Of a stretch of 64,000 bases of DNA, positions 43,235-55,117 are shown in pieces. Origin of the DNA: Pictodentalium vernedei. Taxonomy: Eukaryota > Mollusca > Scaphopoda > Dentaliida > Dentaliidae. Each line of letters opens with the position of its first letter. Position 1 is the stretch's first letter. The stretch lies in assembly GCA_031216915.1 (NCBI GenBank), contig CM062296.1, forward strand, positions 59,323,084 through 59,387,083, given 5' to 3'. A program made the translations under genes and the position numbers. Under the pieces are notes generated by a model, which was not told where the DNA came from, did no database searches, and saw nothing but the letters and a program-made list of their open reading frames with translations.

Positions 43235-43850
43235 TAGAATATACCCATAGAAGCTTGGTGTATCAAATGTTCACCGCTAGCGGTGAACATTTGGTACACC
43301 AAGCTGCTTTGAGTATATTTTATTTATACCATGATCTTCAGATTATTAAGTGTTTAAATGTTAAATAATTCAATATGCAATATTAACACGTGCGAATCTG
43401 TTTTTGTTTACTTGAGCACCGGTGGACGGTACTCCCGCTGTCCATTTTATCGCCGAAACGAAATGGAAAAAGAAACGCACAAATCGCCTTTTTTTCATTT
43501 TAATAACATAATGACATACTATTTCTAGTTATGGATGCTTTATTAACATGAGACAAGTCATGTTTGTTAATATTTGGTGTTTTATGGGGTGAACTCATTT
43601 AGAAGCGTAATAAATAATTGCCACTTTCATTCCACTCCTCGTGAGGCGACGAGCGATAAATTTAGACTAGTTTGCATTGAGGTCGAGGTCACCAAAGGTC
43701 AACATGGATGTAGTTCCATTGTAGGTGTAAATTTTAACTATAGCAATCCCATTGCTGGCGTGTTCACCACGGTTGGTGTGTGAAGGTAGAACTTATGTCA
43801 TACGCTTTTTACATAGAGTAGAATAGGCAATCGTGGTATAAATTACAAAC
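43235..43850 (-). mobile_element. Long foldback repeat family L, copy 3 (inverted)
   Basis: Hairpin CAAATGTTCACCGCTAGCGG with its inverse at 43265-43300, then the family L segments in reverse, ending GCAATCGTGGTATAAATT. Confidence 0.75.
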
Positions 43851-44089
43851 AAAATGGAAAACCTGAGGCTGAAAATGAGGTTGGAAATAAAAGGTACACC
43901 CAAACTGTACAATTAGCATCATTGGCATCGGATGTGTAAATTTGAAATTAAAAAATATAGTTCCACAATTTAAAATAACCAGGAACAGCTTGTGAACTTT
44001 GAGGACTGTGTCATTTACAAATGCGGAGTTACGTGAATCGCAGCATACTGCATAGCGTTTTTAATGAAAGCTGTCCAAAATGGCTTCAA

Positions 44090-44333
44090 TCCTTTACCCA
44101 ACGCAGAGGATATCAAAATTTATTAATTTAAATATCATTTTTTTTTAATTTTTCAAAAAATGTCAACAAAACCATATCATGTGACCCTTCATTGGACCGA
44201 GCTCTACGAGCTCGTTCTAACGAGGGAGGAGTCACATGATATGGTTTTCTTGAAATTTTTTGAAATTTTTTTTTTTTTTCAACTGCTGAATTTGCATATT
44301 ACGCGGGCGGATACTGCCGATTCGTTGGGTGAA
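44090..44333. mobile_element. piggyBac-like MITE, subfamily 2
   Basis: CCTTTACCCAACGCAGAGGA start, GATTCGTTGGGTGAA end, stem GACCGAGCTCTACGAGCTCG; outer TTAA lost. Confidence 0.75.
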
Positions 44334-44377
44334 ATAATACGTATGAGGGTAATTACATCATACCTCAGATGTTTGTA

Positions 44378-44832
44378 CACACTAAAAACTAAAGTGTTAA
44401 AACTGACACTTTCGAGGTGTTAAACCCATTCTAACTCTTAGGGTTTGATTTTAACACTCAAAGTGCAATGCTTTAAGCACTTAGACATTACAATCGTCAG
44501 ACATCTGAAACTTGAATGGATGGCACTTCCCATGTGTCTAGCATTGGTGGTTCTTCCAGAATCGTCCATAATTTGATTTGCGCTTGGTGGGTACATAATT
44601 AAAAGGACACAACGCAGATGACGTGGATCAGGCTCGAGAGTTCGAGCCTGATCCGCGTCATCTGCGTTGTTTCCTTTTAAGTGTCGCGACATTACACTAG
44701 TCAAGTGGTATTATTGTCAACACCTGTCAAGTTCTGAGATATCTACACTTGAACAAAGTGCCAGTTCAGCACTTAGTAAGTGTTAAATACAGCACTTCAA
44801 GTGTAGTTTTTAACACTTTAGTTTTTAGCGTG
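44378..44832 (+). mobile_element. TA-target MITE, family T1, copy 2
   Basis: Same ends, TA duplications and 455-bp length as 18008-18461, with very few differences. Confidence 0.9.
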
Positions 44833-44834
44833 TA

Positions 44835-45713
44835 GTTGTATTTCTTTAGATTTTTTTCCGCTTTTATATTTGTGAAATGTCAACTCGATGGAGTGGAATT
44901 TAATTTTAACGTTTTCCGACAACTGATAGGCCTTTACCTCATAGCGTCACTATTTTTCAGGCAATGTGGATAAAATTAACAATACTGGACTTCATTTATT
45001 CCGCGAACCGTCTGTGATATAACTTTAGTGCTATGTTTTGTAGTTTTGGAGTAAGGTTATGAGTAAACAGGAGTGTACCCCAACGTTGTTTACGTCATAT
45101 CTCCGGTATCTGACGTCGAATTTTATTTTTTGTCAACTTTGTATTTGGGAACATGGAAATGAAAAGTTCACATGGTCAAACCTCCAGAAAGTGGAATTTC
45201 CTTTTTACGTTGTTTGCTCCTCCGTCACATATGTCACCATAACGTTCAGTTTATTGAGTCAGTTCGCAAACAATTGTATACTGACATCCTCCAAACTATC
45301 CACTGCGCTGAGTGTTTAATTTTTATGATTTTGTCGAAAATGACGTTAATTAAAAAAATCCCTAAATCGTTATCCTTTTAGTTTTCGATCTTTACAATCG
45401 TCGTGTAACTCGGACAAACTTTAATTTTTTCCGACGATTGCATCCTGTCTTCAGCCCGCACGGCAAACCCAGACGAATTATTCGTCGGCTGAAAACTGAT
45501 TGCATTTATAGAAATGTTTTTTATTGAAGAATATATTTAAAACAATTCGAGAGTGAGCATTGAACAAGTGGGCAGATATTAAACGTTCATAAAAGAAACA
45601 TCAAATGGACTTGGGATAAAGATTTAAATCTGAAATTAAAACAAACGCATTCAAATGGAGCCGTCATGAAAGTAAACGTGTGTGAAATTTCACAGCTGTT
45701 TTTATCATATGAC
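44835..45713. other. Unassigned non-coding sequence
   Basis: Frames at 45059-45381 are lowly complex and overlapping; no gene called. TTTTCCGACGATTG..TTATTCGTCGG hints at a weak hairpin. Confidence 0.4.
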
Positions 45714-46895
45714 AGTCTTATGTCTCGTATGTTTCACCCCTTATTTGCCGGACCTCGGTGCCGGATCTCGGAAGTGACGTCATGTCACGTGACCTAGAGC
45801 CGCCATGTTGTGATGTCACGGTAACCCGCCTGAACGGCCATGTTGTGACGTCATCTCCATAGTGATACGTGGTGTTAGTGCGCATGCGCAGCGCGTTTTG
45901 TTAGGGTGATACGTGTTTCCATCGTCCATTTTGTATTCTGGAGGCCGCCATCTTGTGTTGGTCGTTAGCTCATTTGCTCGATGGGATTCGATGTCGGTCG
46001 AGCAATATGTGCGAGTCACTCGAACGAGCAATAGCTCGTTAGCTTATTTGCTCGATGGGATTCGGGTCATTCGAGCAATATGTGCGAATCACTCGACATA
46101 AGACGGATTCCCTTTTTTGAAAACGCCTGTGGCTATGGAATCCCTTTTTTTTGAAATGAGCCGTCGGGCAATATGTGCGAGTCACTCGAACGAGCAATTA
46201 TTCGATAGCTCATTTGCTCGATCTTTTTCGAGTCGTTCGAGCAATGACTTACTAGTAACTGCTCGATAGCTTATTGGCTTTGGGAATGATATGAGGATTA
46301 TGGGAAATCAAGCACTGGTGATTATAAGACTTGGCCGAGAGAACCAGAGATAGTTTCGACTGGATAGACTGTTAGTGATGGAGAAGCATAAGCAACAGGC
46401 ATTAAAAATGGGATTCTGGAAAAATCAGGTCCTGTACTCCTATTCAACAGAACATATCCCAGGTGATATCTCGGTGCTATAGCATTACGTGCTATTTTAT
46501 ATGCCAAAAATGGGGCCTCACATGTCCGTTTGGGTGGTGTGGTGGAGATTTTGGTGGTTTGTAAAGGTGGTCGGGTCTATTTGGGTAATTAGATATACTC
46601 TAGTTTAATCAAACACACCCCAGGAGTCCCCCTCGGTACTATAGCACTACGTGCTACTATTATAAGCCAAACGAATGGCGGTCCTAAATAGAATTCTTGG
46701 AGAATCCATATCAAATAAAGTGGATTTTGGTGATCTGGAGGGATTGTCGGGTTGTTTGTGGTAATTAGATTTACTCTGATTTAATCGAACACACCCTCCA
46801 AACATACCCTTGTCTTGTTATAGGCCTTTGGGTAACATAGCAATCACGTGCTACCATAAAAACCAAGATGGCGGCCTCCAGAATACAAAATGGAC
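45714..46895 (+). mobile_element. Gene-less Polinton-related derivative
   Basis: Left TIR sequence (GTGACGTCATCTCCATAGTG, GGAGGCCGCCATCTTG), two clusters of GAGCAATATGTGCGAGTCAC palindromic units, and a right TIR (ACCAAGATGGCGGCCTCCAG) that stops where a SINE begins. It contains no genes. A broken, internally shortened copy of the 25122-30311 family. Confidence 0.75.
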
Positions 46896-47125
46896 GATGA
46901 CGCTGTACCCTAATGCGTACTGCACGTCGATGGTGCACATGTATTTAACCGCTGTAACCCTGCTTGAGCGGAGCTTGAACAGAGTTAGAATGTTGAGGAG
47001 CTCGTCGATGCTCGGTGGTTCTCTCAGGGTACTCCGGCTTCCTCCACTCGTAAAACTGTCACCATCACGATTAGTCATTGTGCATAAGTATGTGACCTTA
47101 AACACAAATAAATAACACAAATAAT
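46896..47125 (+). mobile_element. SINE, 5' part missing
   Basis: GATGACGCTGTACCCTAATG, CACGTCGATGGTGCACATGT, and a 3' end with CATTGTGCATAAGTATGTGA. Joined directly to the TIR at 46895, so the head is lost. Confidence 0.85.
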
Positions 47126-47147
47126 ATTTCGTTTATAGAAATTTGTT

Positions 47148-47362
47148 TGTGCACTCTCCAATACTTTGTAATAAAACAAGTCTTGAATAACAAATTCAGA
47201 CCACCAAAAATAATGTAGCCCTCAACCAGATAATCACTAATGTAAAAAATATCTTGTTATTTGTTCGTTTCGACGTTTGACGCCTCATTTTGAAAAACGT
47301 TGAAGAAACTGAATTCCCAGTGACGTTTGAACGTCAGGATAATTAAAGTCTCAAGGGGTTAA
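47148..47362 (+). repeat. Dispersed repeat R, copy 2
   Basis: Matches 31555-31762 through GACGTTTGAACGTCAGGATA and AGTCTCAAGGGGTTAA. Confidence 0.75.
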
Positions 47363-47739
47363 TTTTTGGTGACGTTGGCGTCTTTAACGTAACTCGAAAA
47401 TACGGCCATTAAACTTGCATCTCTCGAATCGCCGATCGAAAATATAAAAAATAAAGGTTTTTATTGATAATTTAAAATGACCAAAGAGCGGCATGTGTAG
47501 TTCGATAATAAAATTAGAGCTTTTAATGGAAACTGCCCCCCCCACCCCCCTTGGGAACCATGGGAAATGAAGCAGTACTTGTTTACTTAGGTAAACCAGA
47601 TCTGTTTTACTGGTAGAATAGGATACCCTCTTCAATGCGTGGAGTAGAAGTTTTCGAAAATGGGTATAAACGATTGACTAAATTTGACTTTATATTCATG
47701 TTGCGATCACGATTATCCATTGTAGAGAAATAGGTGACA

Positions 47740-47787
<48 letters not shown>

Positions 47788-48226
47788 AACTGGCCAAAAC
47801 AATGGAGTAATCCACCCCATAGTATTAATGTGATATCTTCGGCATTTGAAGTTGGATTTTAGGCTTTGTGTTCACCGCCTCTGTATCTGGAATTATGCGC
47901 ACCAAAAATATCATTTGAACTGAAACGTCTCCTGATTTAAAAATTATGACGTCATATACAAAATAATTTGATGGAAGAGTCATCTAGGAAATAGCGCATT
48001 AACTCCTTTGAACACGAGAGATCGACTTTCCGGTAGGATGCATGCTGAGTTAATGTGTGGAGAAGACGAATCAATATTTTCAACATACAGCCTTGAGGCT
48101 GCATGTTGAAAATATTAATTGTTCTGCTCTCAAATACAAATATGGACCCCTCCAATTGCTTCCATTGAACTGACATGGAAAATATCACAGGGCTCCAAAG
48201 GGTTAAGTTTTATAAATGTGACTTAA
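47363..48226. other. Unassigned with SINE tail fragment and hairpin
   Basis: 47690-47788 is a worn SINE 3' end (CACGATTATCCATTGTAGAG) with AAAT array. Hairpin CAATATTTTCAACATACAGC and inverse at 48070-48120. No gene recognised. Confidence 0.5.
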
Positions 48227-48470
48227 CCCTTTACCTAACATGAAAAGCAGACGACACTTGCAATAAAAATTCTTGAATAACTATTTTTTTTCATTTTTTG
48301 TCTCAAAAACATAGGTTATGACCCTTCGTTGGAACGAGCTCAACGAGCTCGTTCCAACGAGGGGCCATAACCTATGTTTTTGAGACAAAAAGTTAAAAAA
48401 ATAATGAAAATTAATTGGCGATTTTTGTGAATAGCGCTGGCCGGTTTTGGCCGTTACGTTGGGTAAAGGG
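48227..48470. mobile_element. piggyBac-like MITE, subfamily 1 (complete)
   Basis: TTAA both sides; ends CCCTTTACCTAACATG / CGTTGGGTAAAGGG; stem around GAACGAGCTCAACGAGCTCG. Confidence 0.9.
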
Positions 48471-48519
48471 TTAAGAAATTATGGGTGTCATAAATTAGTC
48501 ATTGTTCATTGGAAAAGTG

Positions 48520-48760
48520 CCAAATATTGGCAAAACTTAAAAGTGATGTTAAAAATTCAAAAATGGCGGTAAACCAAAAATATAAAAAAAACAACTGTCT
48601 CCTGCTGTTTCGAGCGCTGGAACATAGTAAAAATTAAAAGAAATCGGGGAAACTTTAATTTTTTCGACATTGACCCCCCTAACCCCACCCCATCTTATGA
48701 TATCAAGGGTCTTATAGACCATAACCGTTGAGAATTTCCTGTGTCGATACCATTTTTAGA
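48520..48760 (+). repeat. Dispersed repeat shared with 42990-43234
   Basis: AAAAATGGCGGTAAACC and CCGTTGAGAATTTCCTG in matching order. Confidence 0.6.
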
Positions 48761-49555
48761 TATCGTTTTCGTGGAGATTATACTTTCAAAACTTGAAAAT
48801 GATCCTGAAATTACAATGTTTAGTAAAACGCCGAATATCCATCACATTTCCCCCAAAACAACTCGTCAAATAGACCGATTTTTATTTTTGCATTGTCGTC
48901 ACCGCGTTACTACTGCTGATGGAAACCTAATGAATGTGTATGAAACTTTAGGTGCCCTTGTGTTCGCGAAAATGATATTCATGAAGAGTATAGCACGTAT
49001 GAATCAGGGTTTATTAAACGCCTATTACATCTCCTCCCGTCATATTTACAAATTCATTCGGAACACGTGTTGCATACAGATTTCCATTTACGGACTACTT
49101 TTTTCAGCTGACGTCATGGATCAATCAAAAGAATTAAACTCCGCCCATTTTCGTAATCTTCCATCGAATCGTCGCATTCTGACCCAGATCAACACGAAAC
49201 CTGCAGTTACCGCCGATAAATCAAATTTCAGTTGGAAACTATATTTGTTCAAATCTACCAAAATTTACTAAAATAAACTTATTCCGTAAATGGAGAGTGG
49301 TTTTATGATACTCAAGATTTGACTTTGAAGCGAATATCTCCCAGATAACAGCAGCTATTTTGTTAAAAATACGAAAAAATAACCTATTTGGATACAATTT
49401 TCATTTAGATTTTTCTGCTTATGTATAGATCTGTCACAGTTGTTTGCTAATCACACATGAGTTTTGTTTTTATTTCAGGCAGACGTCAGAAACAGTGCGA
49501 TGTCTGACTTTTTTTTTTTTAAATTAATGGATTCATAATCATAGGGGTGTGTTAT
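48761..49555. other. Unassigned; longest frame not accepted
   Basis: A 176-codon open frame (48741-49271) begins inside the dispersed repeat and shows no domain, so no gene is called. Confidence 0.4.
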
Positions 49556-49730
49556 GAACACCAAACGCCACGATGTGTGAATGCGTTCGCCAAAACGGCA
49601 TTCATACCACCGCGGAAGGATAGAACTCGAGGTTGCGCCTCTCGTTCTATCCGTCCGCGCTGATACACGTGCCGTATTGACGAACGCAGTCTCACATCGC
49701 GACGTTCTGTGTATTTATTATCCGGTGTTT
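49556..49730. repeat. Foldback element
   Basis: CGATGTGTGAATGCGTTCG..GCGGAAGGATAGAAC and inverse GTTCTATCCGTCCGCGC..GACGAACGCAGTCTCACATCG. Related to 13240-13490. Confidence 0.75.
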
Positions 49731-49739
49731 TGCCGGACA

Positions 49740-50290
49740 AAAATAAGGACTCTTGTCTGAGTATTGTTACCCCGTGCAAAACTTATGCTATGTCTCACTG
49801 GATCGGGCAAATGCTATACCGCTTGCGTTCAGTACAGTCGCCGTAGACTGGTCTTGATCAAAACCAAAAATAACTCACCCACAACTACCCAGTATTATCG
49901 AAAAGGAATTTTTTGTACACTGAATTGGATCCAGTGTTTCTATTTATCTGGCAGGGATTATCCAAGAATCCTCAATTCCTGCCTATGCTGTTGAGATGGG
50001 CAATATACCGAAACGATGCCGAAATCATGGGGGTAGCGAAAAACCGAACAGAATCCATCATTGAATACCGAAAATGTATGAATTTTCTAATTTGTTTTAA
50101 CACTTGCTACCTTGATGGGCGGTGACCGCGGCAAGCTGTCTTATGACGATTCGAATCTCGAGCAAATGTTCGAAAGAGTAACCAAACATTCGATGGACGA
50201 CTCTTCTTGTAAAAACGGATTTGATAGCCCCAGGCGTTTCCCAGAAGCGATTCTGTAAAAGAGATTTTGTACGCCACATTATCTCTGAGT
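49740..50290. other. Unassigned non-coding sequence
   Basis: CAGTACAGTCGCCGTAGACTGG at 49830 is a T4-family end. No gene recognised. Confidence 0.4.
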
Positions 50291-50698
50291 CTGAGGGCGC
50301 AGTGGCGTTGCGGTAACCGGTTCTCGTCAGATGGCCGAAGTTAAGCAACGTCGAGCCCGGTTACTCCTTGGATGGGTGACTGTCGGAGCGATCGATTCGG
50401 ACTCCACCGTTGTGTCCTTGGCAAGGCTCTTCACCCAGATTGTCCACATGGGGGCACGACGACGCCGTGTTCGAAGGCGTACTGCACGTCGATGGTGCGC
50501 ATGTCTCCAACCAATCTAATCCTACCTGTGCTGCAGTGCGGAGTTACGATGTTGGGGAGCTGGCAGCTGCTCGTCGTTGCTCGGTGTTTCTCTCCGGGTA
50601 CTCCGGCTTCCTCCACCCGTAAAACTGTCACCGACACAATATGACCTTGGCTGTTAAAGTGTCATTAAACCCTAATATAAAATAAAAAATAAATAAAT
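50291..50698 (+). mobile_element. 5S rRNA-headed SINE, full length
   Basis: Head GAAGTTAAGCAACGTCGAGC and CCTTGGATGGGTGAC; complete body; 3' end TGACCTTGGCTGTTAAAGTG then AATAAATAAATAA. An 11-bp target duplication ATCTCTGAGTC flanks it. Best example of the 5S type here. Confidence 0.9.
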
Positions 50699-50700
50699 AA

Positions 50701-50997
50701 TCTCTGAGTCCAGTACAACTATCGCCCGAAATTACACTACTAAATATCTCTCTCACTATCTCCTACTTCTCCGACGATTGGCTTCGACCATGACTTCAAC
50801 CACCCGCTCTACGATCGGCTTCCACTTTCTTCAACCAGTGCCATAGTATCTACCCCATTCCCTAACCACCGCATGATAAAGGAAACAATACCCCATAGGA
50901 AGACAGTGGGATTTGTTTATATTAGACCACACCTCCTACCACCTGAGATACAACTTGTAAACCCGTAAAAATTGTAATGGTCGCTTTTACTTTCAAA
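50701..50997. other. Unassigned non-coding sequence
   Basis: Nothing recognised. Confidence 0.4.
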
Positions 50998-51067
50998 TCG
51001 TCCCCTCGGTTCAAATGTGTTCTATGTGCCTCTAGGCACATACAACACATTGGAACTCGGGGGACGA
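50998..51067. repeat. Palindrome family P, cleanest copy
   Basis: TCGTCCCCTCGGTTCAAATG / CATTGGAACTCGGGGGACGA around TGTGCCTCTAGGCACA. About 70 bp. Confidence 0.8.
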
Positions 51068-51219
51068 AATGCGTAATGTATTTCACACTGATTGAAAATG
51101 GCAACATTGTCCTACATGAAACGATCGTCGTTTGGGCACAATAATTTATCGGATTTAGAATTTGTAACAAAAACTCTGGTGGGCAGCGCTTGTCAGTGCA
51201 CACCTCCCCTACATCGCTA

Positions 51220-51463
51220 CAGTACAGGAGTCGTGGACTGGTCACGTTCCACGGGTTGGCAATATTTCCACGGACGCAATACTATTAGATTCCAATCACT
51301 AATTATAGGAATAATCATCACAAATTCAATTAACGAACCACCGGGTACAACCCGGTGCTTCATTAATGAAAATTTTGCTGGCGATGAATTTTATTACATG
51401 ATAAACGCATGTGTGGACATCACTGCCCACGCGCGGATTACGACCAGTCCACGGCAGCTGCAC
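51220..51463. mobile_element. TA-target MITE, family T4
   Basis: CAGTACAGGAGTCGTGGACT / GACCAGTCCACGGCAGCTGCAC between TA dinucleotides, inner stem CACCGGGTACAACCCGGTG. Fragments at 41641, 37140, 49830 and 53265. Confidence 0.7.
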
Positions 51464-51800
51464 TACCATGCTTTTTTTGCAAATAAAATATTGCTCAGAC
51501 TAAATTATTGAGGAGTGTTTGCGCGGTAGATGCACACCCTCTACACCTCCCTGAACTGAGCCCCTTATATTGAATATTTCCATTCATTAGGGGTTTATAA
51601 GCATGACAAATACTCTTGGCAAAGATTGAAACATGGAACAGTGGTGTCGCGAAAGAAGGGGTGGATATGGTATCTGCCCCCCCCCCCCTCCCAGCAATAA
51701 TACTTCCATTAGGGACATGCTCGTTTTTGGGTTTAATCCGGTGAACGGGAAGTTCCGGGTTCTCGGTTCCGAAAGCCGGTGACGATACCAGGGAAATCTA
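51464..51800. other. Unassigned; C run near 51679
   Basis: TTAGGGACATGCTCG at 51711 may be an hAT-like end. No gene. Confidence 0.4.
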
Positions 51801-52255
51801 CACGCTAAAAACTAAAGTGTTAAAAACTACACTTGAAGTGCTGTATTTAACACTGACTAAGTGCTGAACTAGCACTTTGTTCAAGTGTAGATATCCCAGA
51901 ACTTGACAGGTGTTGACAATAATACCACTTGATAAGTGTAATGTCGCGACACTTAAAAGGAAACAACGCAGATGACGCGGATCAGGCTCGAACTCTCGAG
52001 CCTGATCCGCGTCATCTGCGTTGTGTCCTTTTAATTATGTACCCACCAAGCGCAAATCAAATTATGGACGATTCTGGAAGAACCACCAATGCTAGACACG
52101 TGGGAAGAGCCATCCATTCAAGTTTCAGATGTCTGACGATTGTAATGTCTAAGTGCTTAAAGTATTGCACTTTGAGTGTTAAAATCAAACCCTAAGAGTT
52201 AGAATGGGTTTAACACCTTGGAAGTGTCAGTTTTAACACTTTAGTTTTTAGTGTG
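51801..52255 (-). mobile_element. TA-target MITE, family T1, copy 3 (inverted)
   Basis: Inverse of 18008-18461, 455 bp, TA on both sides, stem GCAGATGACGCGGATCAGGC. Confidence 0.9.
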
Positions 52256-53608
52256 TATAGCACTGAACCGGGAATTACGCATAGCAGTGTTTGTTTGTGT
52301 GTAGAACTCACATTTTCTAAATTGAAAAACAACCCAACGCAACTTTGTAATGTTTCGTCAGCCCTTACACGCCTGGGCCTTTTACAATCCTGCTTCTAGA
52401 GGAAGCTTTCTCGCCAAATCACTGTAGTTCTCAATCAGTTCCGGATGGCTCCTTTCTTCTACATCAAGATCTTCACTCGCCTCTAAGTTCAACCTCGTCT
52501 TCATTTTCAGAATCACTAGTATCGTCCACTACTCACTGCCTCCTTCAACATCACCACTTTCTTCCCTGCCGCCACCAGTCTCCTCTGAAGAGGGAGTTGA
52601 ACCCGAGGGAGGTAATGGTGATAAAACTAGTGATTCCGAAAAGGAAGTCGAGTTAAAAGTCGGATGGGGTTTTCACACTTCACTTAGGAAAAAAAACTGT
52701 TACCGTATGGAGATGGCAGATTGCCATTAAAATATTTTCATTTTCACGAAAATAAATATGTCGTGTTACTCTCGTAAATTTACTTGATATTACCCGGAAT
52801 ATTTCCCTGTTCCGAGTGTAATTTCATCCCTGTTCCCGTTCCTATTGAAAATCGGGAATATATGAAACTCAATGAATGCCCGAAATAAGCTATAATACAT
52901 GAAGAATCAGGAAGGCCAATATAATAATTACCTAAATATACAGAACTTTTATTGTGCTTGGCCATTTTTCGAGGTCTGACACCTACACGCAACTTGAGGA
53001 AAGCTGCAAACACAACTAAACTGAAATGTCGGAAATTCACAGAATGTAGCCTTCCCAGAGTAGTGAGAGTACCCAGACACTGCCATTGGCAGTGTCTGGG
53101 TAGTCTCACTACTCTGAGATGGCTACATTCTGTGAATTTCTGCAGCAAGAGAGTATTTAATAAAAAACGAAAAACCTTAGATTACGGGATGTTGACGGTT
53201 TCGGTTTTTTAAAAAAAAACTAAAAACCTCGGTTCGGTTTCGGTTAACCTACAGCTCTAGGAATTATCATCAAAAAATTAATTAATAAAACACCGAGTAA
53301 AACCTGGTGCTTCATTAATTAATATTTTACTGATCGATGATGATTTTTATTACCTGGTAAAGGCATGCATGGACATCACTGCCCACACATGGATTATGAC
53401 CAGTCCATTGTGACTGTACTGCAGTAGAGAGCTAAATTATTTTTGTTCAGCAAAATATGTTCATATGAACTAGTGGAGCACTAGTTTTAGTTTTGGTGAG
53501 CAAAATATGCTGATATGTCTTTGCCACGTTACAATTTATTGGAGAGTGCCTAATTAGGCACCCTCCAGTAAATTGCAACACGGAAAATACATGTAGACAA
53601 AATATTAT
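52256..53608. other. Repeat patchwork
   Basis: 52690-52850 is the inverted partner of 12200-12365. A foldback at about 53025-53150 has stem ACCCAGACACTGCC / GGCAGTGTCTGGGT and outer GAAATTCACAGAATGTAG. 53265-53425 is T4-like. 53545-53582 is a hairpin around GTGCCTAATTAGGCAC. No gene. Confidence 0.55.
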
Positions 53609-53973
53609 TATTTATTTATTTATTGATGTTTAAGGTCACATTCTTATGCACAATGGCTAATCATTACCGTGACAGTTTTACGGGTGGAGGAACCCGGAGT
53701 GCCCGGAGAGAACCCCCGAGCAACGACGAACAGCTGCCAGCTCCCCAACATCGCAACTCCGCACTGCAGCACAGACCGGGTTAGATTGGTTGAAGACATG
53801 CGCACCATCGACGTACAGTACGCCTAAGTACACGGCGTCATCGTGCCCGCATGTGGACAAACGGGGTTAAGTGCCTTGCCCAAGGACACAACGCGGGAGT
53901 CCGAATCGATCACTCAGACGGTCACCCATCCGAGGACTAACTGGTCTCGACGTTGCTTAACTTCGGTGATCTG
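53609..53973 (-). mobile_element. 5S rRNA-headed SINE, near full length
   Basis: Minus strand: CACCGAAGTTAAGCAACGTC and CCTCGGATGGGTGACCG head; full body; TTTATTTATTTATT tail at left. Confidence 0.85.
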
Positions 53974-54034
53974 ACGTTGTTCATGATAGGACAGAAACGG
54001 TACATGAAACATAGGAGTACGTATGTTTGTTTAA

Positions 54035-54288
54035 CCCTTTACCCAACGAAACGGCCGCATCCGCCCACGTAATATGCAACTTCAGCAGTTGAAAAAATAT
54101 TCTTTTTCAAACAATTTCAACAAAACCATATCATGTGACCCCCCCCCCCCCCCCCCCGTTGGAACGAGCTCATCGAGCTTGTTCCAACGAGGTGTCACAT
54201 GATATGGTTTTGTTGAAATGTTTTGAAAAATTTGAATAAATGATATTTAAAATAATAAATTTTGATATCGTCTGCGTTGGGTAAAGGG
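54035..54288. mobile_element. piggyBac-like MITE, subfamily 2 (with C run)
   Basis: TTAA before (54031-54034), TTAG after; ATATCATGTGACC arms; stem GTTGGAACGAGCTC. Poly-C tract at 54140 in the left arm. Confidence 0.85.
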
Positions 54289-54289
54289 T

Positions 54290-54432
54290 TAGGTGCCTTG
54301 CCCATGGACACAACGTGGGAGTCCGATTCGATCCCTCAGACGGTCACCCATCCGAGGACTAACCGGGCTCGACGTTGCTTAACTTCGGTGATCTGACGAG
54401 AACCGGTCACCGCAACGCCACCGCCCCCACCC
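54290..54432 (-). mobile_element. 5S rRNA SINE head fragment
   Basis: Minus strand: GAACCGGTTCTCGTCAGATC-type wording, GAAGTTAAGCAACGTCGAGC and start of body to GGGCAAGGCAC. Lies next to the MITE at 54288, body lost. Confidence 0.8.
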
Positions 54433-55117
54433 CCACCCCGATTAAACCCTTGTTCGTTTGGACATGTGTCTTAGATACCGACCCTCTCTTGCTTGTAATG
54501 TTGTACTTTCTTACTGGATTAGATTAATACTTGGACTTGTCTCACACACTAAGTCGGTTATACAAAAGGGGAGCTCTATTACTTGATTCGGGCTGTAGGT
54601 GGGGCTGCACTGTGGGACTGCACGGTATATCCATCAACCGACACATACCGGTAATATGAAAATACGTGACACGTAATGGTGCACACCCAATATTGTTAAT
54701 TTCGGTAAATATTGCAGGCCCTAAGCAAGATTTTTCAGGAAAGAGATGGTATATATCGCAGAAATAGCAGCAGTTATGTGAAATATAACAATTTGCCAAA
54801 ACGTGTTGTAGAGCGACATGCAAATAAACACAGAACCACACATGTATGTTCATATGTTAATGTGGCGACAAATATGGCAATCGGGAAATTTTGAAAGATT
54901 GCGGAAGGATCAAACTCGAGACAAGCTATAGTAAAACAAACCTTCATTTTTTAAACTGACAAAAGATCATAATGCAATGGCAAATTGGTTCATTAGAGTT
55001 TAACAACACTTTCAAAAACCAAGACTATATTATGAGCTGGATTGTGCGTCAATCTCAATAACTAAGGTTATTATATCACGTTGTCAGTTCCCAAGATCCT
55101 TCCCATCCTTCAATATA
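54433..55117. other. Unassigned non-coding sequence
   Basis: A 103-codon minus-strand frame at 54542-54853 shows no recognisable domain. Confidence 0.4.

Noticed and set aside
44438-44704. Conserved 88-residue protein, nearly identical at 51929-52195
   Set aside because: Conservation is that of the T1 MITE DNA; the frame reads through its hairpin and is only kept because the copies are young.
48741-49271. 176-codon open frame on the plus strand
   Set aside because: It begins inside a dispersed non-coding repeat, has no domain, and shows ordinary composition; the length can arise by chance in 64 kb.
50291-50400. 5S rRNA gene
   Set aside because: Only the internal promoter half of 5S is present and it continues into the SINE body with an AAAT tail and target duplication.
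54542-54853. 103-codon minus-strand frame with cysteines
   Set aside because: No spacing that fits a known cysteine domain and no signal peptide.
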